From Ignavibacteriota bacterium (GTDB taxonomy: Bacteria > Bacteroidota > Ignavibacteria > Ignavibacteriales > Melioribacteraceae), in assembly GCA_016713565.1 (NCBI GenBank), contig JADJOX010000001.1, positions 1-64,000 on the forward strand: DNA of 64,000 nt, written 5' to 3'. Below are positions 18,168 to 26,319 of this stretch, one piece after another. The notes under the pieces are model-generated. The model ran no database searches. It was not told the DNA's origin and saw only the letters and a program-made list of their open reading frames with translations. The position numbers and the translations under genes are program-made. Every line of letters starts with the position of its first letter. Position 1 is the stretch's first letter.

Positions 18168-19079
18168 ATGAAAGTCAATAATATTTTACAAACAATTGGC
18201 AACACTCCACATTTGAAAATAAATAAATTATTTGGAGACAAAACAAATGTTTGGATAAAGCTTGAAAGAGCTAATCCAGGCGGTAGCATAAAAGATAGAA
18301 TTGCATTAGCAATGATTGAAGACGCCGAACAAAAAGGAATCTTAAAAAAAGGAAGTGTTATTGTTGAACCGACTTCAGGCAATACCGGCATTGGTTTGGC
18401 GATGGTAGCTGCAGTAAAAGGTTATGAATTAATTTTGGTAATGCCTGAATCAATGAGTATTGAAAGACGAAAAATAATGTCCGCGTATGGTGCCAAATTT
18501 GAGCTTACTCCAAAAGAAAAAGGAATGAACGGTGCAATTGAAAAAGCAAAAGAAATTGTCAGCTCAAATTCAAATGCATGGATTCCGCAGCAGTTTGAAA
18601 ATCCTTCAAATGTGGATATTCATTTTAAAACTACTGCCGCTGAAATATTTAATGATTTTCCCGAAGGAATTGATTATTTAATTACAGGAGTTGGAACCGG
18701 AGGACACATTTCGGGAGTTGCGAAAGCATTGAAAAGTAAATTTCCTAATCTGAAAGTTCTTGCCGTTGAGCCTGTATTATCTCCGGTAATAAGCGGCGGA
18801 AAGCCAGGACCTCATCCAATACAAGGAATCGGAGCAGGTTTCATTCCAAAAAATTTATATACAAATTTGTTAGACGGTGTAATTCAAGTAGAAAAAGAAG
18901 AAGCCTTTTTATTTGCGCAAAAAGCGGCAAAATTTGAAGGTTTATTCGGCGGAATTTCTTCCGGCGCTACTTTAGCCGCGATAAATAAAAAATTACCCGA
19001 AATTCCGAATGGAAGTACAATATTGGGTTTCAATTACGACACGGGTGAAAGATATTTATCAATTGCGGATCTTTATTAA
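18168..19079 (+). CDS. cysK: Cysteine synthase A (O-acetylserine sulfhydrylase)
   Basis: 303 residues, ATG after GAAAGGAA. A PLP enzyme that makes cysteine from O-acetylserine and sulfide. Features: NPGGSIKDRIAL with the PLP-binding Lys, TSGNTGIGLAM (substrate loop), GVGTGGHISGVAKAL (phosphate-binding glycine loop), and GGISSGATLAAI near the C-terminus holding the Ser that contacts the pyridine nitrogen. The length is standard. The protein ends YDTGERYLS then LY; many CysE proteins use a C-terminal Ile to bind CysK, and the upstream CysE ends in Ile-Ile, so a cysteine synthase complex is plausible. A terminator lies 10 nt downstream. Confidence 0.95.
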   Translation: MKVNNILQTIGNTPHLKINKLFGDKTNVWIKLERANPGGSIKDRIALAMIEDAEQKGILKKGSVIVEPTSGNTGIGLAMVAAVKGYELILVMPESMSIERRKIMSAYGAKFELTPKEKGMNGAIEKAKEIVSSNSNAWIPQQFENPSNVDIHFKTTAAEIFNDFPEGIDYLITGVGTGGHISGVAKALKSKFPNLKVLAVEPVLSPVISGGKPGPHPIQGIGAGFIPKNLYTNLLDGVIQVEKEEAFLFAQKAAKFEGLFGGISSGATLAAINKKLPEIPNGSTILGFNYDTGERYLSIADLY

Positions 19080-19088
19080 AATTATTTA

Positions 19089-19116
19089 GTAGAGATTTGA
19101 TTCTTCAAATCTCTAC
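19089..19116. terminator. Bidirectional terminator between cysK and the secreted esterase
   Basis: A perfect 12-bp stem (GTAGAGATTTGA with TCAAATCTCTAC) has a TTCT loop and T-rich flank on the + side. It overlaps the stop codon of the convergent esterase gene. Confidence 0.8.
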
Positions 19117-20333
19117 TTTATAACTGTCATTACTTTTGTTTTAGTTAAATTGTTGAAATATAATCGGTAAAAATAAATTCCGCTTGCAAGGTTTGAAGCA
19201 TCGAATTGAATTTTGTATTTTTGAGGTTCACTAGTTTCATTGACTAATGTTTGAACCTCATTTCCTAAAATGTCATAAACTATAATTCGTATTGAATTTG
19301 AATTATATCTACGGTTTTTAAGATAGGGAATTTTGTACTCAATATTTGTAACCGGATTAAAAGGGTTCGGATAATTTTGATAAAGTTCAAATTCCGAAAT
19401 TAACGTTTCAGAAAAATTTGTTTTGGTTGTATTTTCTCTCGAATGCTGCTGAAAAAAATCCCAAATTAAATCTGTCGCATTTATTTGTTTAGAAACCTGA
19501 TCACCGCCGATTCGCGGAACTGTCCCGCCCGGCCAAGAATGTCCGCCGTCATAAGTTACATATAATACTATATTATTTTTATCTCTGCAATTCGTCCATG
19601 TTTCATGCAGATATTTTTCGTTATCATTAAAAACAGTGTCAAAAATTGAGCACGAATTTAAATTTGCCCAAATATTTAAAATTGAATCCAGAGGAGGATA
19701 AGTATAGTTTGCGAATCCATCGCCTAGACCGCCATCAATTGGAACATTATTATCTAAAAATGAATGAAAATGAATAATCGGGATTGCATTATTCGGTTCG
19801 AATTTATTTTCATTAACCATTACGGAAGCAACAGGTGCCACAGCGGCAAATCTATAGTTTAGCTCGGCAGCCAATCGATAAGTCATCATTCCGCCATTTG
19901 ACATCCCGCTTGCATAAATTCTGTTTACATCAATCAAATATTTTTGCTCAATTGTATCTAATAATGCCGAGATAAACCCAACGTCGTCTACATTTGAACT
20001 TGCCGCATAACCGCAGCAACCGCCAGCATTCCAAGTTGAAATATTTAATGGACTTTTAACACCTTCCGGATAAACAACTATAAATGGTACTTTTGCCGTA
20101 TCGGATTTGCTGCTGAATTGAGATTGTTCTTCAATATTATATGCATTTCCAAAACCGCCATGGAGAACTAAAACTAACGGATATTTTATATTTGCATTTT
20201 GATCATAATTTGCGGGCAGATGAACTAAATAATTTCTCCAAATTTCGTTGTGATAAAGTGAATCATATTGACCAGAAATATTTATTGTAAACAATAAAAT
20301 GTAAAAAGTAATGATTGAATGTTGTTTTTTCAT
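19113..20333 (-). CDS. Secreted PHB-depolymerase-like esterase with type IX sorting domain
   Basis: 406 residues. A signal peptide ends NISGQYD. The catalytic domain (about 30-290) has an oxyanion LVLHGGFGNAYN, the nucleophile ASGMSNGGMMTYRLA, the Asp region FHSFLDNNVPIDG, and the His in YDGGHSWPGG, the order of polyhydroxybutyrate depolymerase and feruloyl-esterase-like enzymes. A double Cys (AGGCCGYA) is typical of this group. The last 80 residues are a type IX secretion sorting domain: YQNYPNPFNPVTNIEYKIP, DILGNEVQTLV, SGIYFYRL. The enzyme is therefore exported across the outer membrane and surface-attached or released. The likely substrate is a polymer ester or hemicellulose ester; the exact one is unknown. 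Confidence 0.88.
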   Translation of the reverse strand: MKKQHSIITFYILLFTINISGQYDSLYHNEIWRNYLVHLPANYDQNANIKYPLVLVLHGGFGNAYNIEEQSQFSSKSDTAKVPFIVVYPEGVKSPLNISTWNAGGCCGYAASSNVDDVGFISALLDTIEQKYLIDVNRIYASGMSNGGMMTYRLAAELNYRFAAVAPVASVMVNENKFEPNNAIPIIHFHSFLDNNVPIDGGLGDGFANYTYPPLDSILNIWANLNSCSIFDTVFNDNEKYLHETWTNCRDKNNIVLYVTYDGGHSWPGGTVPRIGGDQVSKQINATDLIWDFFQQHSRENTTKTNFSETLISEFELYQNYPNPFNPVTNIEYKIPYLKNRRYNSNSIRIIVYDILGNEVQTLVNETSEPQKYKIQFDASNLASGIYFYRLYFNNLTKTKVMTVIK

Positions 20334-20488
20334 AAAATAATTATCAAATGTCGCATGTGTTTATTAATTAAATGTGTAATTTTCGACCACTTATATGAAA
20401 AATTAAATCAGCAAGAAAGTTACTGTAATATATCGAGTTTAAAAACAAACCTCTAAATAATAATTTTAAAATTATATGCTTAAAAAAT

Positions 20489-20509
20489 GATTCTATTTTT
20501 GATAGAATC
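20489..20509. other. Hairpin upstream of the flavoprotein gene
   Basis: GATTCTAT pairs with ATAGAATC around TTTTG, 45 bp before the ATG at 20554. Its A-rich left flank would give a T run only on the - strand, where no gene reads into it. Role unknown. Confidence 0.3.
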
Positions 20510-20553
20510 TTTGAGATAAATCATTCATCTTATATTGGAAAAAAGGAAACATA

Positions 20554-21546
20554 ATGTTTGAAATACTTATTATCGGAGCTGGACCTGGCGGAATTAGCCT
20601 TGGTGCGGAAGCGCGTAATTTCGGAGTATCAAAAGAGAAAATTTTAATTATTGAAAAGTCTGCCGAGCATTCATTTACCATTAAGAAATATTATCCCGAT
20701 AAAAAATTAGTTACGGCAAATTATAAAGGATTTACTCCGGTTTGCACTGGCGTAATGTGTTTAACAGATTCTTCAAAACATGAAACTATATCATATTTGG
20801 ATATGGCTATTAATGATAATGAATTAAATGTGCACTATAATGAATCAGTATATAAAATAGATAAAATTGAAAGTGACGGGTCATTTAAAATTTATACAGA
20901 TAAAAATATTTACGAATCAAGAGTAGTTGCAATTGCCGTGGGAATTTTAGGAAAACCAAATAAACCCGAGTATAAAATTCCAGTCGAACTTAAAGAAAAA
21001 GTGCTTTTTGATTTGACAACTTTTGAAATAAAAAATTCCAAAGTATTAGTTGTTGGAGGCGGTGATTCAGCTTCAGAATATTGTCAATTTTTATCAGATG
21101 AAATTGAAAATAATGAGGTTTATTTAAGTTATAGGAAAAACGAATTTTCACGTATGAACGACATTAATAAGCAAAGTTTATTAACTCTTGCTGAAAATAA
21201 AAGAGTCAACTTACTTTTAAATTCAAATATAAATTCAATTACTGCTGATGATAATAAACCGGTTGCAAATTTCAACGAAGAAATAATTGGAAGTGAAAAA
21301 TTTGATTACATAGTTTATGCATTAGGCGGAAGCACACCGGAAAATTTTCTTAAAACAATTGGTATTGAGTTTAACGGACCTGACCCAATACTAAAAGAAG
21401 GTTATGAAACAAATATTGCCGGTTTATTTTTAATTGGAGATCTTAGCGCGGGACAAAAAGGCGGTTCAATAATATGGGCTTTTAATTCTGCAAATACTGC
21501 TATGCAGAAAATTTGTAAAAAATACTTAAGGTGTGATTTTAACTAA
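20554..21546 (+). CDS. FAD/NAD(P)-binding oxidoreductase (YpdA/thioredoxin-reductase-like)
   Basis: 330 residues, ATG after AAAAGGAAAC. It has two nucleotide-binding loops: MFEILIIGAGPGGISLGAEA at the N-terminus for FAD and KVLVVGGGDSASEYCQFL at about 165 for NAD(P)H, plus the C-terminal FAD motif TNIAGLFLIGDLSAGQKGGS. There is no CxxC redox pair in the thioredoxin-reductase position. This places it among the single-domain flavoproteins related to YpdA/Bdr, which reduce low-molecular-weight thiol disulfides in some bacteria. The segment FTPVCTGVMC has two Cys residues whose role is unclear. It stands alone between a convergent esterase and a ParA gene. The substrate is not predicted. Confidence 0.75.
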   Translation: MFEILIIGAGPGGISLGAEARNFGVSKEKILIIEKSAEHSFTIKKYYPDKKLVTANYKGFTPVCTGVMCLTDSSKHETISYLDMAINDNELNVHYNESVYKIDKIESDGSFKIYTDKNIYESRVVAIAVGILGKPNKPEYKIPVELKEKVLFDLTTFEIKNSKVLVVGGGDSASEYCQFLSDEIENNEVYLSYRKNEFSRMNDINKQSLLTLAENKRVNLLLNSNINSITADDNKPVANFNEEIIGSEKFDYIVYALGGSTPENFLKTIGIEFNGPDPILKEGYETNIAGLFLIGDLSAGQKGGSIIWAFNSANTAMQKICKKYLRCDFN

Positions 21547-21684
21547 TCTGATTCCTTGAAATAATTATTTCATTATTTGAAATATAAATATTGATTAGCG
21601 TCATAACATTTTATTCGAAAATTTAGTATACTAATTGTACAAGTAATTTGATTAGATTCTTATTTGGTTTAGGGGATAAATTTT

Positions 21685-22458
21685 TTGAGTAAAGTAATTT
21701 CTGTCATTCTTCCAAAAGGGGGTGTTGGGAAAACGACTTCTGCTGTAAATCTAGCTATTGCATTATCAAAAAGAGATTATAATACTCTTTTAATTGACCT
21801 TGATCCAACAGCATCTTGTTCTTTATCTTTAGGTTTTAATGAAGAAAATATTTTTGGAGATGTGTTTGATGTTTTCAGCTATTCAAAGACTATTGATAAA
21901 GTAATTCATCCTACAGAAATGGAAAAACTTTTTTGCATTCCTCAAATGAAATTAAATTCTATTGAAGAAGGAAGGCAAAATAGATTGTTAGCAAATAATT
22001 ATTTGCTGCGAAATATTATTAATAGTATTAGAGAAAATTATGATTTCATAATTTTTGATTGTCCTCCTTATTTATTTGGTACAACTTCACTAGCATTAAT
22101 TGCATCGGATTCAGTTCTTGCCCCCATTAGAACAGATGAATATTCTTTGGATGCGATAAAGACATTAACAAGAAGAGTTGACTATGTTAGAACATTATAT
22201 AATAATAATTTGAAAATTGACGGCATATTTTTAACAGCTTACGAAAATAATATAAAAGCAGCGTTTAAGATAAAAACAGAATTGTATAAAAGATTTCCGA
22301 GCATGATGTTAAATATTTCTATACCGAAAGATGTAAATATGCTGAATGCTACTTTTAGGAAAAAACCACTTATTTTATTGTTGCCAAAATCCAGAGCTTC
22401 TGAGGCATATATGAATTTAGCGGATGAATTATTAACGAAATATAATTTGCAGTTTTAG
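21685..22458 (+). CDS. Orphan ParA/Soj-family ATPase
   Basis: 257 residues. The deviant Walker A motif is ILPKGGVGKTTSAVNLAIAL; Walker A' is TLLIDLDPTASCS and Walker B is DFIIFDCPPYL. ParA/MinD ATPases use ATP-driven dimerisation on DNA or membranes to position cargo. No parB, MinC or chemotaxis gene is adjacent, so it is not a standard partition locus. TTG start at 21685 with AGGGGA 9 nt before; no in-frame ATG fits the motif position. It is convergent with uvrB (4 nt apart). It may position DNA, a secretion machine or another complex; the sequence alone does not say. Confidence 0.85.
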   Translation: MSKVISVILPKGGVGKTTSAVNLAIALSKRDYNTLLIDLDPTASCSLSLGFNEENIFGDVFDVFSYSKTIDKVIHPTEMEKLFCIPQMKLNSIEEGRQNRLLANNYLLRNIINSIRENYDFIIFDCPPYLFGTTSLALIASDSVLAPIRTDEYSLDAIKTLTRRVDYVRTLYNNNLKIDGIFLTAYENNIKAAFKIKTELYKRFPSMMLNISIPKDVNMLNATFRKKPLILLLPKSRASEAYMNLADELLTKYNLQF

Positions 22459-22462
22459 TTTT

Positions 22463-24475
22463 CTATTTTATCATTTTTCTTAATTTCTCAATTTCATCTC
22501 TCAAAGAAGCAGCTTTTTCAAATTCTAAATCTTTTGCCGCATTTATCATTTCCTCTTCAAGTTGAGAAATCAAATCCTCTTTTTGTTCATTGGTCATGTA
22601 TCGTAAAACTGGTTCGGCGACTTTTGTAAAAACGGCGTCTTTATCATTATCTTTTTTACGTAATTCCGCTATTGAGGTTGAATTTAGAATTTCCTCACGA
22701 CTTTTATAAATTGTTTTGGGAGTAATGTTATTTTCTTTGTTATACTCAAGCTGAAGTTTTCTTCTTCTGTTTGTCTCATTAATTGTTTTTGCCATTGAGT
22801 TAGTTATAACGTCGGCATACATAATTACTTTTCCGTTAACATTTCTCGCAGTTCTGCCGGCAGTTTGCATTAACGAGCGCTCACTTCTTAAGAATCCTTC
22901 TTTATCGGCATCAATAATTGCAACAAGTGAAACTTCGGGAAGATCCAAACCTTCTCTAAGTAAATTTACACCTACTAAAACGTCAAAATCTCCTATTCTC
23001 AAATCTCTGATAATCTCTACTCTTTCCAAAGCATCAATATCGCTGTGAATATAACGGACTTTTATATTAATTTTATCCAAATAATCTGTTAAATCTTCAG
23101 CCATTTTTTTTGTAAGTGTTGTAACTAACACTCGTTCACCGGACTTTGATCTTGAGCGAATCTCTCCAATTAGATCATCAATTTGACCTTTTATTGGACG
23201 AATTTCAATTTCGGGATCTAACAAACCTGTTGGTCGAATAATTTGTTCAACGTAAGCCCCTCCGGTTTTTATTAATTCATAATCTCCGGGCGTTGCGCTT
23301 ATATAAACAATTTGATTGGTCAGTTTGTCGTATTCTTCAAATTTTAAAGGGCGGTTGTCCAATGCCGATGGGAGCCTGAAACCATGTTCAACCAATGTTT
23401 CTTTTCTTGATCTATCGCCCAAATACATGCCCCTAATTTGAGGAATTGTAACGTGAGATTCATCAATGATTAAGAGATAATCTTTGGGAAAATAATCAAA
23501 CAAACAAGACGGTCGTGAACCCGGAGGTCTTCCATCCATGTGGCGCGAATAATTTTCAATTCCGGCACAATATCCTATTTCTCTCATCATTTCAATATCA
23601 TAACGTGTTCGCTGTTCAATTCTTTGAGCTTCAAGATATTTTTCTTCAGACCAATAGTACTTTAGTCTTTCTTTAAGTTCATCTTCAATTGTTAGAATTG
23701 CACTGTTAACTTGACTTTTTGTGGTGACAAAGTATTTAGCAGGATATATTGGAACAGAATCAACTTCTTTGATAAAATCACCTGTAATCGCGTCAATCAA
23801 AGAAATCTTTTCAATTTCATCATCCCAAAATTCTATCCTTATTGCTTCTTCATATTGGTAGGCAGGTATAATTTCAACAATATCTCCTCTTGCTCTAAAA
23901 GTACCTCTTGTAAATTCTATATCATTTCTAGTGTAATAAATATCAATGAGTGAGCGTAAAAGTTTCTTACGTTCAATTGTTTCGCCTTTTCGCAAAAATA
24001 CAATTTGCTGTGCATATTGGTCAGGCGCGCCAATACCATAAATGCAGCTTACACTTGCAATGATTATTACATCATTTCTGCCTTCTATTAATGAAGTTGT
24101 GGCTTTCAATCTTAAACGATCGATTTCTTCGTTGACGGAAAAATCCTTTTCAATATATAAATCGCGTTTAACTACATAAGCTTCCGGCTGATAATAATCA
24201 TAATAACTAATAAAAAATTCAACCGCATTGTTGGGAAAGAACGACTTAAATTCGGAATATAACTGTGCGGCTAATGTTTTATTGTGTGAAATAATTAATG
24301 TCGGTCTGTTAATATTAGCAATAACATTTGAAATTGTGTAAGTTTTTCCACTTCCGGTAACACCAAGCAATACTTGATGTTTTTCTCCGGAAATAATTCC
24401 TTCGGTCAACTGCTTTATTGCTTCCGGCTGATCACCAGATGGTTTATAAGAAGATACTAATTCAAATTTATTCAT
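22463..24475 (-). CDS. uvrB: Excinuclease ABC subunit B
   Basis: 670 residues, the normal length. It is the damage-verification helicase-like subunit of nucleotide excision repair, acting with UvrA and UvrC in the cytoplasm. Motifs in order: QVLLGVTGSGKTYTISNVIA (Walker A), the beta-hairpin region SYYDYYQPEAYV with VSCIYGIGAP, DYLLIIDESHVTIPQI (DEAD-like box), VYISATPGDYEL, VGVNLLREGLDLPEVSLVAI (motif V), TAGRTARNVNGKVIMYAD, and a C-terminal UVR coiled-coil (EEEMINAAKDLEFEKAASLR). ATG at 24475. A strong terminator separates it from the upstream lipoprotein gene, so it has its own promoter in about 70 bp, or is read through. Confidence 0.97.
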   Translation of the reverse strand: MNKFELVSSYKPSGDQPEAIKQLTEGIISGEKHQVLLGVTGSGKTYTISNVIANINRPTLIISHNKTLAAQLYSEFKSFFPNNAVEFFISYYDYYQPEAYVVKRDLYIEKDFSVNEEIDRLRLKATTSLIEGRNDVIIIASVSCIYGIGAPDQYAQQIVFLRKGETIERKKLLRSLIDIYYTRNDIEFTRGTFRARGDIVEIIPAYQYEEAIRIEFWDDEIEKISLIDAITGDFIKEVDSVPIYPAKYFVTTKSQVNSAILTIEDELKERLKYYWSEEKYLEAQRIEQRTRYDIEMMREIGYCAGIENYSRHMDGRPPGSRPSCLFDYFPKDYLLIIDESHVTIPQIRGMYLGDRSRKETLVEHGFRLPSALDNRPLKFEEYDKLTNQIVYISATPGDYELIKTGGAYVEQIIRPTGLLDPEIEIRPIKGQIDDLIGEIRSRSKSGERVLVTTLTKKMAEDLTDYLDKINIKVRYIHSDIDALERVEIIRDLRIGDFDVLVGVNLLREGLDLPEVSLVAIIDADKEGFLRSERSLMQTAGRTARNVNGKVIMYADVITNSMAKTINETNRRRKLQLEYNKENNITPKTIYKSREEILNSTSIAELRKKDNDKDAVFTKVAEPVLRYMTNEQKEDLISQLEEEMINAAKDLEFEKAASLRDEIEKLRKMIK

Positions 24476-24492
24476 GCTTTTAAAAATAAAAA

Positions 24493-24543
24493 TGTCATTT
24501 CAAACTTTGAAAATACGCAAAATTGAAATGACAATAGTTATTT
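24493..24543 (-). terminator. Terminator of the DUF2807 lipoprotein gene
   Basis: A perfect 11-bp stem (TGTCATTTCAA with TTGAAATGACA) has a 29-nt AT-rich loop region. On the - strand it is followed by TTTTTATTTTTA. It ends the lipoprotein transcript just before uvrB. Confidence 0.7.
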
Positions 24544-24548
24544 AAAAT

Positions 24549-25196
24549 TTACTTTTTGTTTACTGAACCGCCTTTTGATGTATCGATTGAAATATCTTCC
24601 GGGTTTCCATAATAATCAATCGAGCCCTCACCTTTTACTTTTGCTTTCAGTGACTTTCTTGCGTTTATTTCGGCTTTAGCTTCTCCGTAAATATTTACTG
24701 TGGCACTTTTGGTCTGCAAATCTTTAGCTAAAAGTTTACCGTCACCTTCCAAAGTAACTTTTAAATAATCTGCTTTTCCTTCAATTGAAATTTCTCCTTC
24801 GCCATCGCCGGAAAGTTCAAGTTCATCTGTGTTTAATCCTTTAACATTAATATAACTTTTGCCTTCTGAATCTAATTCAACAAGGTCATGTACTGAAATT
24901 TTAATATTAATTTCGCGAAGATTGGTAATTTTTTCTTTCAGTTTAATAGTTAATTTTTCATCTTCAACTTTTGTTTCAATTATTGGAATTATATTATCTT
25001 CCGCGTCAATTTTTAATGATGAAACTTCACCGCTGGTAATTTCGATATTAAAATTTCCGTTAACTTCAATTTTGCTAACGTAATCAATTTTTCTTTCCTC
25101 GGTTACAGAATTTCCGCTTCCTTTAATGCTTGAAGTAAAGCAGCCAGCTAAACTGACAGAAATAATTATTAGTGTAAAAAGTATTTTTATTTTCAT
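24549..25196 (-). CDS. DUF2807 (head-GIN) lipoprotein
   Basis: 215 residues from the ATG at 25196; a longer in-frame start exists, but this one has GAGGT 5 nt upstream and begins a clear lipoprotein signal peptide (LFTLIIISVSLAGC). The mature part SIKGSGNSVTEERKIDYVSK and IEVNGNFNIEITSGEVSSLK starts a run of short strands with Lys/Glu alternation (INIKISVHDLVELDSEGKSY, LELSGDGEGEISIEGKADYL). This is the head-GIN DUF2807 pattern, a right-handed beta-helix predicted at the cell surface or periplasm. Its function is not known; members may bind carbohydrate or act as adhesins. It is related in style to the DUF4097 protein at 43879. Confidence 0.85.
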   Translation of the reverse strand: MKIKILFTLIIISVSLAGCFTSSIKGSGNSVTEERKIDYVSKIEVNGNFNIEITSGEVSSLKIDAEDNIIPIIETKVEDEKLTIKLKEKITNLREINIKISVHDLVELDSEGKSYINVKGLNTDELELSGDGEGEISIEGKADYLKVTLEGDGKLLAKDLQTKSATVNIYGEAKAEINARKSLKAKVKGEGSIDYYGNPEDISIDTSKGGSVNKK

Positions 25197-25349
25197 TGCT
25201 ACCTCATTTAAATTGAAATTATTTTTGAAAATATACTTATAAAATTTCGAAAAGTTTAGTAATGAAATAATTTTATACACTATTTTTAATAGTTGAATTT
25301 TCATTTTGGAAAAAATAAATTTGTTTTTGTTTAATTAAGGCTAATGTAT

Positions 25350-26078
25350 ATGAAAAGAGAAATCCATAAATGGTATAGTCCAAGTTTGTTTAAAGATATG
25401 GAAATTGCGGTTTACGGTCATTACGGAACTCCATTGTTAATGTTTCCAACTGCGGGAGCTGATTTTTTAGAATATGAAAGATTTCAATTAATTGATTCAA
25501 TTTCGTGGTTTATTAACGAAGGCAAATTTAAGGTTTTTTCAATCAATAGCATCAATAACGAATCATGGCTGAATAATTCTATTTATCCTCCTCACAAATC
25601 ATTACGGCACGGGCAATATAATCAATACATAATTGAAGAAGTTGTGCCTTTTATTTATAATAATTGTAGCAGCATTGTACCAATAATAACAACCGGTGCT
25701 TCACTTGGCGCTTATCACGCCGCAAATACTTTTTTTAGATCACCATCGGTTTTCAGAGGAACTATTGCGATGAGCGGTGTTTATGATCTGAAATATTATG
25801 CAAAAGGTTATTATGATGATCATGTGTATTTTAATTCGCCAATAGATTTTCTGCCCAACTCTTTTGATGAAAATTATTTGAATCAAATGAGGAATAATTT
25901 GGGAATCATAATTGCATCCGGACAAGGAGAGTTCGAAGATCCAAGTTCTTCAATCAGGTTATCTAATATTCTTAACTCAAAAAATATTCAGCATTGGTTG
26001 GATTTATGGGGATTTGACGTTAAACATGATTGGCCAACATGGCGAAACATGCTTCCTTATTTTTTAAGTAAATTTTAA
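25350..26078 (+). CDS. Alpha/beta-hydrolase esterase (esterase D-like)
   Basis: 242 residues from the ATG at 25350, preferred over 25344 because AAGG is 9 nt upstream. The nucleophile elbow is ITTGASLGAYHAAN (Ser at about 115), with a preceding YGTPLLMFPTAGADF oxyanion region, and a C-terminal DLWGFDVKHDWPTWRNMLPYF with the catalytic His. This is the putative-esterase family that includes many small cytoplasmic acyl-ester hydrolases. There is no signal peptide. The substrate is unknown. It is followed by an AT-rich hairpin with a T run and then the his leader, so it is probably a single-gene transcript. Confidence 0.75.
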   Translation: MKREIHKWYSPSLFKDMEIAVYGHYGTPLLMFPTAGADFLEYERFQLIDSISWFINEGKFKVFSINSINNESWLNNSIYPPHKSLRHGQYNQYIIEEVVPFIYNNCSSIVPIITTGASLGAYHAANTFFRSPSVFRGTIAMSGVYDLKYYAKGYYDDHVYFNSPIDFLPNSFDENYLNQMRNNLGIIIASGQGEFEDPSSSIRLSNILNSKNIQHWLDLWGFDVKHDWPTWRNMLPYFLSKF

Positions 26079-26129
26079 TAAATACACTTTTATGAATAAA
26101 TTTACATTTATGTATTTATATATTTTTTT
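26078..26129 (+). terminator. AT-rich terminator after the esterase gene
   Basis: ATAAATACA (26078-26086) pairs with TGTATTTAT (26111-26119), and a T run follows at 26123-26129. The stem is all but one pair A-T and the loop is long, so it is weak. Confidence 0.4.
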
Positions 26130-26182
26130 CTTAAAGATAGTAAGTTGATTTTAATTTTATTATAACTATTTTTACGCCAATT

Positions 26183-26251
26183 ATGAAGAACTTAACAAAA
26201 ATATTTCATCATCACCATTGCCTAAATTTAATTAGTGTCGGTGAAATTTAA
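26183..26251 (+). CDS. hisL: Histidine operon leader peptide
   Basis: A 22-residue frame begins MKNLTKIF, then has four consecutive His codons (CAT CAT CAC CAT, 26207-26218) and a Cys, and ends SVGEI with a TAA at 26249-26251. It lies 69 nt before hisG's ATG and just upstream of a strong terminator. Four His codons in a row in a tiny frame before a histidine operon is the classic arrangement for attenuation: a ribosome short of charged tRNA-His stalls here and the terminator does not form. See the attenuator entry for the pairings. Too short to be found by usual gene callers. Confidence 0.9.
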   Translation: MKNLTKIFHHHHCLNLISVGEI

Positions 26252-26303
26252 ATAAAATGAAAAATATTTAATTAAAGAACCCCGACAGAAGTTGGGGTTT
26301 TTT
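26236..26303 (+). promoter_or_regulatory. His operon transcription attenuator (terminator and antiterminator)
   Basis: Terminator: AACCCCGAC (26278-26286) pairs with GTTGGGGTT (26291-26299, one G-U) around AGAA, followed by a T run. Antiterminator: TGTCGG (26236-26241) can pair with CCGACA (26282-26287), which destroys the left arm of the terminator. A ribosome stalled at the His codons leaves 26236-26241 free, while one that reaches the stop codon at 26251 covers it. A pause hairpin (ATTTCA 26203-26208 with TGAAAT 26242-26247) is also possible. Confidence 0.88.
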
Positions 26304-26319
26304 GTTATTAGAGGAAATT

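Noticed and set aside
20489..20509. Riboswitch or attenuator before the flavoprotein gene
   Set aside because: Only one simple hairpin is seen, with no T run on the coding strand and no alternative pairing.
24549..25304. A 251-residue version of the DUF2807 lipoprotein starting at 25304
   Set aside because: It would bury the lipoprotein signal peptide inside the protein; the ATG at 25196 has a ribosome-binding site and begins that signal.
26302..26319. Extended hisG start at TTG 26302
   Set aside because: It lies within the terminator T run of the attenuator; the ATG at 26320 has a GAGG site and matches the family N-terminus.
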